DNA from: Caulobacter sp.
Lineage (GTDB): Bacteria; Pseudomonadota; Alphaproteobacteria; Caulobacterales; Caulobacteraceae
DNA: 64,000 nucleotides
Assembly: GCA_017745235.1 (NCBI GenBank)
Contig: JAGHZU010000010.1
Location: 1 to 64,000 of the forward strand
Direction: 5' to 3'
The notes below the pieces were generated by a model. It did not search any database and had not been told where the DNA came from. It was given only the letters and a program-made list of their open reading frames with translations. Shown in pieces: positions 50,319 to 58,790 of the stretch. The position numbers and the translations under genes are program-made. Within the stretch, counting starts at the first letter, position 1, and the number at the start of each line of letters is the position of its first letter.

Positions 50319-52337
50319 ATGGACTGGATCATGAGCGAACGCGGCGCTTTCTTCGACCTGACCTCCTCGCGGAGCGTCGCCTTCGAGACGGTGATCTCGA
50401 CGAGCGAGCGGGTCGAGATTCCGACCGAAGCCCCGCTGGCCATGCCGGTCCAGCCCCTGTCGTTCTGGCAAGGCGGCGCGAAACCTGCCGAAACGGCGAA
50501 AGATGATCTGGTCCTGCGCCGCTGGGCCGTGTTCGTCGCGACCGCCGTCATGGGCTTCGCCGGCTGGAAAGCCACGTTCGACACCATGGCCCTGGGCGGC
50601 GTCACGCGCCTGGAAGCGGTGGTCCTGACCCTGCTGGTGCCGCTGTTCCTGGCCCTGGCCCTGTGGTTCTGCACAGCCGTGATCGGCTTTGCGGTCCTGC
50701 TGGGCAAGCCCAAGGACCCGCTGGGCATCGATGATTCCGAAGCCTCGCCGATGCCGCGCCCGAAGGCCCGCACCGCCATTCTGATGCCGGTGCACAACGA
50801 AGACGCTCAGGCGGTGTTCGCCCGCCTGCGCGCCATGGACGCCTCGATCGCCGAGACGGGCAACAGCCGCGCCTTCGACATCTTCATCCTCAGCGACACG
50901 CGCGACGCCGCCGTGGCGCTGGCCGAGCAGGCCTGCTTCGCGCGCTTCCGCCGCGAGGCCAACAGCCACGTCTTCTATCGCAAGCGCACCGAGAACAAGG
51001 GCCGCAAGGCCGGCAACATCGCCGACTGGGTGTCTCGCTGGGGCGGCGACTACGAGCACATGCTGGTGCTGGACGCCGATAGCCTGATGACCGGCGAGGC
51101 CATGGTTCGCCTGGCGGACGCCATGGAGCGCCATCCCCGCGTGGGCTTGATCCAGACCATGCCGATGATCATCAACGGCACGACGATCTTCGCCCGCACC
51201 CTGCAGTTCGCCACGCGCCTCTATGGCCGCGTCGCCTGGACCGGCCTGGCCTGGTGGTCGGGTTCGGAAAGCTCGTTCTGGGGCCACAACGCCATCGTGC
51301 GCACCAAGGCCTTCGCCGAGACCTGCGGCCTGCCCAGCCTGAACGGCCCCAAGCCCTTCGGCGGCGAGGTGATGAGCCACGACGCGCTGGAAAGCGCCCT
51401 GCTCCGCCGCGGCGGCTGGGGCGTGCACCTGGCGCCCTACCTGGGCGGCTCCTACGAGGAAAGCCCTTCCAACCTGCTGGACTTCGCCACCCGCGACCGC
51501 CGCTGGTGCCGGGGCAACGTGCAGCACGTTCCGCTGATCGGCCTGCCCGGCCTGCACTGGATGAGCCGCCTGCACCTGGTGATCGGCGTCCTGAGCTACG
51601 TGCTCTCGCCGCTGTGGTTCGTGGCCCTGTCGTCGGGGATCATCTCGCGCATGCTGATGCCCGAACTGAAGAAGGCGGCCTTCACCATGGCCGACCTGCA
51701 GGCCGCGGCCCACGCTCTGATCGACTGGCGCGAGATCCAGGCCACCGCCTGGGCGATGATCATCACCTTCGTGCTGCTGTTCGGCCCCAAGATCCTGGGC
51801 ACGATCCTGGTCTTCACGCGCAAGCACGAGATCAAGGGCTTCGGCGGCCGCCGCCGCATCGCCGCCGGCCTGGGTGTTGAAATGCTGCTGTCGGCCCTGG
51901 TGGCCCCGATGCTGATGTTCACCCAGACCCGCGCCCTGGTCGAGATCATGGCCGGCAAGGTGGGCGGCTGGGCCACCCAGCGCCGCGACGCCGACAAGGT
52001 CAGCTTCAAGGAGGCCTGCGCCGCCATGGGCTGGATCAGCGCGGCGGGCCTGGCCTGCGGCGTGGTGTTCTGGTTCACCCCCGACCTGCTGACCGCTACG
52101 GTTCCGATCCTGGCCGGCCTGGTCCTGGCCGTGCCGCTGACCATGCTGGGCGCCCACAAGGCCGCCGGCCTGGGCCTGAAGGCCAACGGCCTGTTCATGA
52201 CCCCGGAGGAACGCCGCCCGCCGGCCATCGTCCGCGCCGCCCTGGGCGCGTCCTGCGAGCCCCCGGCCCGCTGGTTCAGCCGCCAGACCCCTGCCCCCGT
52301 GGCGGTCGAGGTCCCGGCCGAACAGAACGCCGCCTGA
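50319..52337 (+). CDS. opgH: Osmoregulated periplasmic glucan glucosyltransferase OpgH
   Basis: 672-residue inner-membrane GT2 enzyme that makes the periplasmic glucan backbone. An N-terminal cytoplasmic tail and two helices precede the GT domain: ILMPVHNED (about residue 150), LVLDADS (DxD) and RDRRWCRGN (Q/RxxRW). At least five C-terminal helices follow. No opgG partner is adjacent, unusual for enterobacteria but seen in Caulobacter, where OpgH is tied to cell shape. MDWIMSERG is used; a second Met at residue 5 is possible. A terminator follows. Confidence 0.94.
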   Translation: MDWIMSERGAFFDLTSSRSVAFETVISTSERVEIPTEAPLAMPVQPLSFWQGGAKPAETAKDDLVLRRWAVFVATAVMGFAGWKATFDTMALGGVTRLEAVVLTLLVPLFLALALWFCTAVIGFAVLLGKPKDPLGIDDSEASPMPRPKARTAILMPVHNEDAQAVFARLRAMDASIAETGNSRAFDIFILSDTRDAAVALAEQACFARFRREANSHVFYRKRTENKGRKAGNIADWVSRWGGDYEHMLVLDADSLMTGEAMVRLADAMERHPRVGLIQTMPMIINGTTIFARTLQFATRLYGRVAWTGLAWWSGSESSFWGHNAIVRTKAFAETCGLPSLNGPKPFGGEVMSHDALESALLRRGGWGVHLAPYLGGSYEESPSNLLDFATRDRRWCRGNVQHVPLIGLPGLHWMSRLHLVIGVLSYVLSPLWFVALSSGIISRMLMPELKKAAFTMADLQAAAHALIDWREIQATAWAMIITFVLLFGPKILGTILVFTRKHEIKGFGGRRRIAAGLGVEMLLSALVAPMLMFTQTRALVEIMAGKVGGWATQRRDADKVSFKEACAAMGWISAAGLACGVVFWFTPDLLTATVPILAGLVLAVPLTMLGAHKAAGLGLKANGLFMTPEERRPPAIVRAALGASCEPPARWFSRQTPAPVAVEVPAEQNAA

Positions 52338-52345
52338 AACCAAAG

Positions 52346-52377
52346 CCGCGGCCATCGCCTTTAGCGGTGGCCGCTTT
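52346..52377 (+). terminator. Rho-independent-like terminator after opgH
   Basis: Stem GCGGCCATCGC (52348-52358) and GCGGTGGCCGC (52364-52374) with one G-T type mismatch, loop CTTTA, followed by TTT. It separates opgH from the following gene. Confidence 0.75.
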
Positions 52378-52429
52378 CGCTCGACCGGAGTAGAAGCGCG
52401 CTTCGTTCAACCCAAACGGAGCGTCTGTC

Positions 52430-53332
52430 GTGTCGCGCCTCTTCAGCGCCTACGTGATCGTCGATTGGAGCGCGGCGGCCAAGCCGACCACTGGGGCCGA
52501 CTCCGTCTGGATCGGCGTGATGAAGCGCGACGTGCGTTTCCGCCTGACCTTCGAAAGCTTCAACCCTGCCACTCGCCAAGAGGCCGAGACCAAGCTGGGC
52601 GCGATCCTGGACGACCTGAAAAAGCGCAACGAGCGGGCGCTGGTCGGTTTCGACTTCCCGCTGGGTTTCCCGCGCGGCTTCGCCCAGGCCCTGAACCTGC
52701 CAGGCGACAAGCCCTGGCGCGCGGTGTGGGACCAACTGAACAAGATGGTCAAGGACAAGGCCGACAACACCAACAATCGCTTTGGCGTGGGTTCTGAGCT
52801 GAACCGCCGCCTGACGGGCGGTCCGTTCCCGTTCTGGGGCTGCCCGCCCAAGGACGCCCTGACCACCCTGCAGCCCAAACGCACGCGCGAGCACGGCCAG
52901 GACGATCTCCCCGAGTTCCGCCATGCCGATGTCGCGGCCAAAGGCGCGGCGTCGATCTGGAAGCTCTATTACAACGGCTCGGTCGGCGGTCAGGCGATCG
53001 TCGGCATTCCCGCCGCGCGCCGCCTGAAGGACGCCCGGGGCGAGGCCGCCAGGGTGTGGCCGTTCGAGACGGGCTTCCGCGCCCTGACTGAGGCTGACCT
53101 CGAGGGTGTCGACGTGGTGATCGCCGAGGTCTACCCCTCGCTGGTCAAGGCCGTCCCCGCCCCGGGCGAGATCAAGGACGCCGCCCAGGTGCGCACCCTG
53201 GCCGAACACTTCGCCAGGCTGGACGAGGCCGGCAAGCTGGGCGCCCTGTTCGGGCCCAGCAAGCAGGCTCCGGCGGACCTGGTGGTCGATGCGGAGACCG
53301 AGGAAGGCTGGATCCTCGGAGCCCCGATCTGA
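52430..53332 (+). CDS. Conserved protein of unknown function (RNase H-fold/DUF429-like)
   Basis: 300 residues beginning with GTG: MSRLFSAYVIVDWSAAAKPTTGADSVWIGV. VDWSAA near the start, ALVGFDFPLGFPRGFAQ and VVIAEVYPSLV near the end place acidic residues as in RNase H-like folds. Database names such as molybdopterin-guanine dinucleotide or CbiG protein have been attached to relatives, but nothing here supports them. Soluble, no signal. It stands alone between two terminator hairpins. Confidence 0.78.
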   Translation: MSRLFSAYVIVDWSAAAKPTTGADSVWIGVMKRDVRFRLTFESFNPATRQEAETKLGAILDDLKKRNERALVGFDFPLGFPRGFAQALNLPGDKPWRAVWDQLNKMVKDKADNTNNRFGVGSELNRRLTGGPFPFWGCPPKDALTTLQPKRTREHGQDDLPEFRHADVAAKGAASIWKLYYNGSVGGQAIVGIPAARRLKDARGEAARVWPFETGFRALTEADLEGVDVVIAEVYPSLVKAVPAPGEIKDAAQVRTLAEHFARLDEAGKLGALFGPSKQAPADLVVDAETEEGWILGAPI

Positions 53333-53335
53333 AAC

Positions 53336-53359
53336 GGGACGGGCCCCAAAGCCCGTCCC
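53336..53359. terminator. Hairpin between convergent genes
   Basis: 9-bp perfect stem GGGACGGGC/GCCCGTCCC with loop CCCAAA, directly after the stop of the upstream gene and before the MATE gene stop. No T tract. Confidence 0.7.
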
Positions 53360-53368
53360 ATCCAGAAA

Positions 53369-54745
53369 TCACCGTCCCTGCAGATCCAGCATCCGGTATC
53401 GCCCAAGCAGGAAGCCCGCGGCGATGAAGCTGGTCACGATGACCGACACCACGATGCCGTTGACGCCCAACTTCATGGGCAGGGCCAGCCACCAGGCCAG
53501 CGGCCCCATGATGAGCGCGTAGCTGATCATGTGCGTGCAGGCCGGGATCCAGACCTCGCCCCTCGCCCGCAAAGCCTGGGCGCAGACCACCTGCACGGCG
53601 TCGGGCACCAGGAACAGGCACGTCAGGGCCAGGGCTGGCGCGATCAGGGCCAGGGCGGCCGGATCGGTCGTGTAGGCTCCGCCCACCAGATGGCGCAGCG
53701 GATAGAGCAGCAGGGCCACCACCAGGGCGAAGATGGCCGTCACGGCGAAGGCGATCCAGCCGCCCCGGCTCATGCCCGCGCTGTCGCGCGCGCCATAGGC
53801 CCGTCCCACCTGCACGGCCGTCGCCGTCGACAGACCCAGCGGAACCATGAAGATCACCGCCGCCACGTTCAGCACCACCGCCCAGGCGGCCACGTTCAAA
53901 CCGCCCAGCCAGCCCGCGACCAAGCTCATGCCCGCGAAGGCCGAGACCTCGAACAGATTGGACGTCCCTGCGCCGTAGCCGACCCGGCGCTGCTCCTTCT
54001 CGGCCGCGCGGTCGCGGGCTGGCTTGTCGAACACGCCCATGGCGCGGGCGTCCTTCAGGCGCACGATCACCACCGCCAGCATGACGGCGAAGACCGTCCG
54101 CGCCACGAAGGTAGCCCAGGCCGCGCCGACCGCACCCAAGGCCGGCAGCCCCCAGGTTCCCGGCACCAGCAGCAGGTTGACGGCCAGGTTGATCAGATTG
54201 GCCACCCACATGTTGACTGTCACCAGGCCGGGTCGCCCCAGCCCCTCCAGCCAGAAACTCAGCGCTACGCTCAGGGCATAGGGCGTCATCGACAGCGAGA
54301 ACACGACCAGAGGCGCCGTCGCGCCGTCGGCCAGGGCGTGGTCGATGCCCACATGATGCAGCAGCGGCGGCCCGGCCAGGACAAGCAGGACCGAGCCGGC
54401 CACGCCCAGCCAGAAGGCGTAGACCAGGCCTCGGCGCAGCACTGCGCCCGCCTCGTGCGGCCGCCCGGCGCCCATGGCGCGCGAGCCCATCACCTGGGTC
54501 CCGACCAGCAGGCCCACGGTCACCGTCACGAACACCGAGGTCGGCGCCCAGGCCATCGCGTGGAAGCCCAATTGCGTGGCCGAGAAGTGGCCCACCACGA
54601 TCGCGTCGGTCAGTCCCATGATCATGATGCCAAGGCGCGACAGCACCACTGGGCCCGCCAGGCGCAGCAGTTCGAGCAGATCCGAGACGATGACGCCGTG
54701 CGGCTTCCCTGAGCGGGGAGCCGGCGCGGCCGCGGGACGCGACAT
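53369..54745 (-). CDS. MATE-family multidrug/cation efflux pump
   Basis: 458 residues, 12 helices. LLRLAGPVVLSRLGIMIMGLTDAIVVGHFSA is the MATE opening, GLRP-like PLGLSTATAVQVGRAYGARD begins the second half. The NorM subgroup is most likely. The ATG at 54743-54745 (MSRPAAAPAPRSG) was chosen. It is divergent from the stress SDR gene. Confidence 0.9.
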   Translation of the reverse strand: MSRPAAAPAPRSGKPHGVIVSDLLELLRLAGPVVLSRLGIMIMGLTDAIVVGHFSATQLGFHAMAWAPTSVFVTVTVGLLVGTQVMGSRAMGAGRPHEAGAVLRRGLVYAFWLGVAGSVLLVLAGPPLLHHVGIDHALADGATAPLVVFSLSMTPYALSVALSFWLEGLGRPGLVTVNMWVANLINLAVNLLLVPGTWGLPALGAVGAAWATFVARTVFAVMLAVVIVRLKDARAMGVFDKPARDRAAEKEQRRVGYGAGTSNLFEVSAFAGMSLVAGWLGGLNVAAWAVVLNVAAVIFMVPLGLSTATAVQVGRAYGARDSAGMSRGGWIAFAVTAIFALVVALLLYPLRHLVGGAYTTDPAALALIAPALALTCLFLVPDAVQVVCAQALRARGEVWIPACTHMISYALIMGPLAWWLALPMKLGVNGIVVSVIVTSFIAAGFLLGRYRMLDLQGR

Positions 54746-54832
54746 GTTCAAGCCTTTCAAAGAAGGGCGGGAAGGTGACCGATGCCTGCGTTTTGAGCAA
54801 GCCTGTCCCACCAGATAGGCGCACTGACGCTT

Positions 54833-54857
54833 GGAACATCCCCCGCGCCCATCGGTT
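54833..54857 (+). promoter_or_regulatory. Candidate EcfG/SigT promoter for the SDR gene
   Basis: GGAAC (54833-54837), 16-nt spacer, GGTT (54854-54857), one base off the EcfG -10 CGTT. It ends 28 nt before the ATG of an SDR of a type often found in general-stress regulons. A second, exact copy occurs at 12273-12297. Confidence 0.5.
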
Positions 54858-54885
54858 TGCCGGTCTCCCGTTCGGAGATTCAGCC

Positions 54886-55890
54886 ATGGCCGACACCCAG
54901 ACCCCCGATTTCGAAGCCGCGGGCGAGCACGCCGCCAAGGCCGAGCGCGACATCCAGGCCCCTCTGGACGCCAAGGAAAAGCGCACATTCAAGGACGAAG
55001 GCGAGGAGGCGCCTCCCATGCAGGCCGGCGCTCGCCCTTATCCCGCCCCGCCCTTTCCCGAGCAACACCAGGCCAAGCCCGGCCAGGAGGCGCGTCTCGA
55101 TCCCGCGCCCATGTACGACGCGCCCTTCTACAAGGGCTCGGGCAAGCTGGAGGGCAAGGTGGCCCTGATCACCGGCGCCGACAGCGGCATCGGCCGCGCT
55201 GTTGCGGTGCTGTTCGCCCGCGAGGGGGCCGACATCGCCATCGGCTATCTGGACGAGGATCGCGACGCCGAGGCGACCCGACTGGCCGTAGAGATGGAAG
55301 GCCGGCGCGCCATCCTACTGCCCGGCGACGTCGCAGATCCCGCCTACGCCAAGGCGGCCGTCGAACGGACGGTGAAGGAGCTGGGCAAGCTGGACGTCCT
55401 GGTCAACAACGCCGCCTTCCAGGAACACGTGACCGACTTCGAAGACCTGACGCCAGAGCACTTCGACCGCACGCTGAAGACCAACCTCTATGGCTATTTC
55501 CACATGGCCCAGGCGGCGGTGAAGGTGCTCCCGCCCGGCGGAGCCATCGTCAACACCGGTTCGGTCACCGGCCTGCTGGGCAACAAGGATCTGCTGGACT
55601 ACTCGATGACCAAGGGCGGCATCCACGCCTTCACCCGCTCGCTGGCCACGCATCTGATCGACAAGGGCATCCGCGTGAACGCCGTAGCGCCCGGCCCCGT
55701 CTGGACGCCGCTGAACCCCGCCGACAAGCTGGGGCCGCAGGTGGCCCAGTTCGGCGGCAAGACCCCTATGAAGCGCCCAGCCCAACCCGAGGAGATCGCA
55801 CCCGCCTATGTCTTCCTCGCCTCGCCCCAGACCGCCAGCTACATCACCGGAGAGGTGCTGCCGATCATCGGGGGGTACAACGGGGGCTAG
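54886..55890 (+). CDS. SDR-family oxidoreductase with N-terminal extension (YghA-like)
   Basis: 334-residue short-chain dehydrogenase. A hydrophilic extension of about 85 residues precedes the core: ALITGADSGIGRAVA (cofactor loop), VNNAAFQ, NTGSV and DYSMTKGGI (Ser-Tyr-Lys). It keeps the GxxxGxG and YxxxK motifs intact. The extended form is the YghA type linked with oxidative or general stress. The candidate EcfG promoter agrees. The ATG at 54886 was chosen; the frame is open upstream. Confidence 0.9.
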   Translation: MADTQTPDFEAAGEHAAKAERDIQAPLDAKEKRTFKDEGEEAPPMQAGARPYPAPPFPEQHQAKPGQEARLDPAPMYDAPFYKGSGKLEGKVALITGADSGIGRAVAVLFAREGADIAIGYLDEDRDAEATRLAVEMEGRRAILLPGDVADPAYAKAAVERTVKELGKLDVLVNNAAFQEHVTDFEDLTPEHFDRTLKTNLYGYFHMAQAAVKVLPPGGAIVNTGSVTGLLGNKDLLDYSMTKGGIHAFTRSLATHLIDKGIRVNAVAPGPVWTPLNPADKLGPQVAQFGGKTPMKRPAQPEEIAPAYVFLASPQTASYITGEVLPIIGGYNGG

Positions 55891-55971
55891 GAACGCCGTT
55901 TCGATCCGTCCGGCGCTGTTCCAGCCCGGCGCATACCCTACGATCACGGCTCATCGACAAAGTGAGTCGCC

Positions 55972-56364
55972 ATGGCCCAGCACCTAGCCCTCCTCTCCCT
56001 GCTCGTGGACGACTACAGCAGGGCCTTGGACTTCTACGTCGGCAAGATGGGCTTCGAACTGGTCGAAGACAGCGACCTGGGCGGGGGCAAACGCTGGGTG
56101 GTGGTCTCGCCCGGTTCGGGCGGCTCGCGGTTCCTGCTGGCCAAGGCGTCGGACGAACGGCAGGTCGCCGCGATCGGCGGCCAAGGCGGCGGCCGAGTCT
56201 GGCTGTTCCTGCATACCGACAGCTTCGAGGCCGACCATTCGCGCCTCAGCGCCGCCGGGGTGAGGTTCCTGGAGGAACCTCGGCACGAGGCCTATGGCAG
56301 CGTCGCCGTCTTCGAAGACGTCTACGGCAATCGCTGGGACCTGCTGCAACCGCGGAAGGGCTGA
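55972..56364 (+). CDS. VOC-family (glyoxalase/bleomycin-resistance fold) protein
   Basis: 130 residues: LALLSLLVDDYSRALDFYVGKMGFELVEDSDLG at the start and YGSVAVFEDVYGNRWDLLQP at the end are the paired beta-alpha-beta-beta-beta modules of VOC proteins. The final Glu-metal position appears altered, so metal use and substrate are unclear. It is 3 nt from the ThuA-like gene, and the pair is probably cotranscribed. Confidence 0.85.
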   Translation: MAQHLALLSLLVDDYSRALDFYVGKMGFELVEDSDLGGGKRWVVVSPGSGGSRFLLAKASDERQVAAIGGQGGGRVWLFLHTDSFEADHSRLSAAGVRFLEEPRHEAYGSVAVFEDVYGNRWDLLQPRKG

Positions 56365-56367
56365 GCC

Positions 56368-57405
56368 ATGCGTCGCCTGCTCGCCCTTTGCCTAGCCGGC
56401 CTCGCGCTGACGACCGCCCTGCCCGTCTGCGCCGCCACCAAGCTCCGCGTGCTCTATCTCGACCAGTCCGTGGGCTGGCGGCACGCGCCGGTGGCCCGCC
56501 CGACGGACGGGAGCTTGGCGCCGTCCGAGAAGGCGATGATCGCCATCGGCCAGGAGAGCGGCACGTTCGACGCCGAGGTCACCCAGGACGCCCGTGAAAT
56601 CACGCCCGATCGCCTGGCCAGCGTCGATGTGCTGGTCTTCTACACGACCGGCGCCCTACCTCTCTCGAAGGAGGCCTGGGCCGCCGCGCAGCAGCGGATC
56701 GCGGCGGGCAAGATGGGTTTCGTGGGCATTCACAGCGCCACAGACACCGCCTGGCCCTATGACGGTCCCGGAGAGGCCTACACCCAGTTCATCGGCGGTT
56801 CCTTCGCCGGCCATCCCTGGACGCAGGGCACGCCGGTGCGCATCGAGACCCTGGATCCCGATCTGCCGGTGGTGGGCATGTGGCCCGTCAGCTTCGACTA
56901 CGCCGAGGAGATCTACCAGCACGCCGATTTCGAGCCTTCACGCGTGCGGGTGCTGCAGACGCTGGACTTCAGCGGCACGCCCCTGCGTCGGCCCTACGCC
57001 GTACCGGTGGCCTGGGCCCGCGAGATCGGCAAGGGACGGCTGTTCTTCACCAACCTTGGCCACACGCCCTCGACCTGGGACGACCCGCGCTTCCGGCGGC
57101 AGATCGTCGAGGCGGTGAATTGGACAGCCCGACGCACGTCCGGCCGGGCCACGCCCGACCCGCTTCGTCAGGCCCTCTGGCAGTTCAAGGCGCTTCTGGA
57201 GTACGAGCCGGTCGCCGGCCGCGACGACCGGGCGATCCTGGGCCGCCTGGCCAGAACGGATCCCCGCTGGCAAGGCGCGACGGCCGCCCGCATCGCAAAC
57301 CTGCGCGCGCTCTATCCGGCCAAACCTGACGGCGACCGTTCGGCCTTCGACGCCGAGTACAAGGCGCTGCTGGCGGACGTCGTCACGCGCGGCGCCGGCA
57401 AGTAG
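56368..57405 (+). CDS. Exported ThuA-like domain protein
   Basis: 345 residues with a signal peptide (about 1-22, ending VCA-AT). The ThuA-like glutamine-amidotransferase-type fold follows: LRVLYLDQSVGWRHAP, SVDVLVFYTTGALPLS, GFVGIHSATDTAWPY and GKGRLFFTNLGHTPSTWDDPRFRRQIVEAVNW. The last ~80 residues form a separate C-terminal piece. ThuA relatives act in trehalose or other sugar metabolism; the role here is unknown. Its stop abuts the DUF2239 stop (TAGCTA). Confidence 0.87.
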   Translation: MRRLLALCLAGLALTTALPVCAATKLRVLYLDQSVGWRHAPVARPTDGSLAPSEKAMIAIGQESGTFDAEVTQDAREITPDRLASVDVLVFYTTGALPLSKEAWAAAQQRIAAGKMGFVGIHSATDTAWPYDGPGEAYTQFIGGSFAGHPWTQGTPVRIETLDPDLPVVGMWPVSFDYAEEIYQHADFEPSRVRVLQTLDFSGTPLRRPYAVPVAWAREIGKGRLFFTNLGHTPSTWDDPRFRRQIVEAVNWTARRTSGRATPDPLRQALWQFKALLEYEPVAGRDDRAILGRLARTDPRWQGATAARIANLRALYPAKPDGDRSAFDAEYKALLADVVTRGAGK

Positions 57406-57960
57406 CTAGAAGGCCTCCGACGCCAGAGCGGCCAGGTGGCCGGCGATGTCGCCAGGCCAGGCCGCGATGCGCAGGGCGAAGCCCTCGGCGTCGCCGGCGA
57501 ACAACGCCCGGCTCATGGCCTCGAAACCCTCGAGGTCGCCGGCCATGGCCGAGGCGAACCGATAGGCGGCCTCGCGCGCGGCCCTTCGCCGATCAGGCCC
57601 TTCGGCTTCGCGACGAGCGGCTTCCACCAGCTTGCGCAGGGCGACGGACGCGCCGCCAGGTTGGGCGGCCAACCACTCCCAATGACGCGGCAGCAGCGTG
57701 ACCTCGCGGGCCGTGACGCCCAGCTTGGGCCGCCCCCGCCCGCGTGGCGCTTCCGCGGACGCATCCGGTTCGCCTAGGCGCGCAGCAAGGTCCGCCGGGC
57801 CGCCTCGAAGGTCGAAGTCCACCTGGCGGCCGTCGGGATCGAAAATCAGCAGGCGGGCGTCCGGCGCGGAAGCCAGATGGGCCTGAGCCGCCAGGGCCGC
57901 CTCGAGCCGCGAACCGCCGCCCACGCGGCGATCGCCGGCGAACACAACATAGCCGCTCAT
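57406..57960 (-). CDS. DUF2239 family protein
   Basis: 184 residues, DUF2239-like: YVVFAGDRRVGGG at the start, LLIFDPDGRQVDFDLRGGP, the basic GRGRPKLGVTAREVTLLPRHWEWL and a C-terminal AMAGDLEGFEAMSRALFAGD. The RGRPKLG part looks like a DNA-contacting AT-hook-type or HTH-like segment. No function is established. It overlaps the GIY-YIG gene by 4 nt at ATGA and is translated with it. Confidence 0.85.
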   Translation of the reverse strand: MSGYVVFAGDRRVGGGSRLEAALAAQAHLASAPDARLLIFDPDGRQVDFDLRGGPADLAARLGEPDASAEAPRGRGRPKLGVTAREVTLLPRHWEWLAAQPGGASVALRKLVEAARREAEGPDRRRAAREAAYRFASAMAGDLEGFEAMSRALFAGDAEGFALRIAAWPGDIAGHLAALASEAF

Positions 57961-58304
57961 CGACGCAGTCCTTCGGCGCCCAGAGCGACGATCCAGTGGT
58001 CTCGCCGCTCGACCAGCAATGAGGTCTTGCCCAGCGCGCCCAGTTCGGTGTCGTCGATCGCCTCCAGAACCTCGAACACGAAGGCCTCCTCGCCGTGGGC
58101 GTTCCAGGCCGCTCGCAAGCTGGCGCACGAGTGCCCGCCCTGGCGCAGCGAAAACCAGATCCCGCTCTGGCGCGTGGCAAGGTCGGGCGTCGCCCCCACC
58201 CAGGCCTGGCCCGTGACTTGGCAGCGGACGGCGTAGACGCCGGGCTCGACCTTGCGGTCCTTGTAGTCGCGCATCAGGGCGCGGCGATCGGCGGACTGGC
58301 TCAT
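57957..58304 (-). CDS. GIY-YIG nuclease family protein
   Basis: 115 residues. The GIY-YIG core is GVYAVRCQVTGQAWVGATPDLATRQSG (residues about 22-48); the second element is G-A rather than YIG, and the conserved Arg (about residue 45) remains. It ends with VFEVLEAIDD, typical of small stand-alone members. Catalytic competence is uncertain without modelling. It is the first gene of the pair with DUF2239, behind two direct repeats. Confidence 0.87.
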   Translation of the reverse strand: MSQSADRRALMRDYKDRKVEPGVYAVRCQVTGQAWVGATPDLATRQSGIWFSLRQGGHSCASLRAAWNAHGEEAFVFEVLEAIDDTELGALGKTSLLVERRDHWIVALGAEGLRR

Positions 58305-58314
58305 GTCGCACCTT

Positions 58315-58351
58315 TTACCCGGATATTTTTCCGCGTCAATATTACCCGGAT
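58315..58351 (-). promoter_or_regulatory. Direct repeats TTACCCGGAT upstream of the GIY-YIG/DUF2239 pair
   Basis: TTACCCGGAT occurs at 58315-58324 and 58342-58351, starts 27 nt apart, with A/T-rich flanks (ATATTTT and GTATTT). Both copies fall in the promoter zone just upstream of the GIY-YIG start, as expected for tandem operator sites. Confidence 0.6.
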
Positions 58352-58460
58352 GTATTTAAGCTCACCGCCGGCCTAACTTGTCGCCCCATGGGACATAGGG
58401 CGTCGATGGCAAGATCTCCCGAACCTGCTAGAGAGCCGCACCATCGAAAAGGAGACCCGC

Positions 58461-58790
58461 ATGGTCCGCAATCTGAAGGGCAAGCTGGTCGCCACGCCCG
58501 TGGTCGATCCCATCGCCGCCGCAGACGACGCCTGGTTCAAGGGCCACGAAGGCCGTCTGTTTCGCCTGCGCGATCCGGCTCCGCTGGAGTTCAAGGAGCC
58601 GCTGGGCGACCCCGGCGACGGCTTCTCCTGGCGCGTGCTGGTGGCGCGCACAGTCGACGGCGGCCGTTTGCGCCTGCCCGTCTCGTTGGCCTGGGACCTG
58701 CACAACGACCACGCCAAGGACCAGCATCTGCAGGTGATCTTCGACCAGGTCGCCCCGGCCAAGGCCAAAGCGCTGCTGGCGAAAGCCTAG
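58461..58790 (+). CDS. Small unknown protein
   Basis: 109 residues starting MVRNLKGKLVATPVVDPIAAADDAWF with GGAG 6 nt before the ATG. Contains FRLRDPAPLEFKEPLGDPGDG and ends LLAKA. No signal, helix or known motif. Convergent with the Nudix gene; both stops are the shared palindrome CTAG. Codon use is native, so it is likely a real gene. Confidence 0.7.
   Translation: MVRNLKGKLVATPVVDPIAAADDAWFKGHEGRLFRLRDPAPLEFKEPLGDPGDGFSWRVLVARTVDGGRLRLPVSLAWDLHNDHAKDQHLQVIFDQVAPAKAKALLAKA

Noticed and set aside
53333-53368. Possible CRISPR-like or tandem repeat
   Set aside because: Only a single palindrome; no repeat-spacer periodicity was seen anywhere in the window.
53172-55019. 615-residue open frame on the minus strand
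   Set aside because: Shadow frame of the MATE pump; the real protein is in the frame ending at 53369.
57406-58304. Reading the GIY-YIG/DUF2239 pair as a proven defence or toxin system
   Set aside because: No other defence genes, mobile elements or unusual base composition surround it; only kept as a hypothesis.
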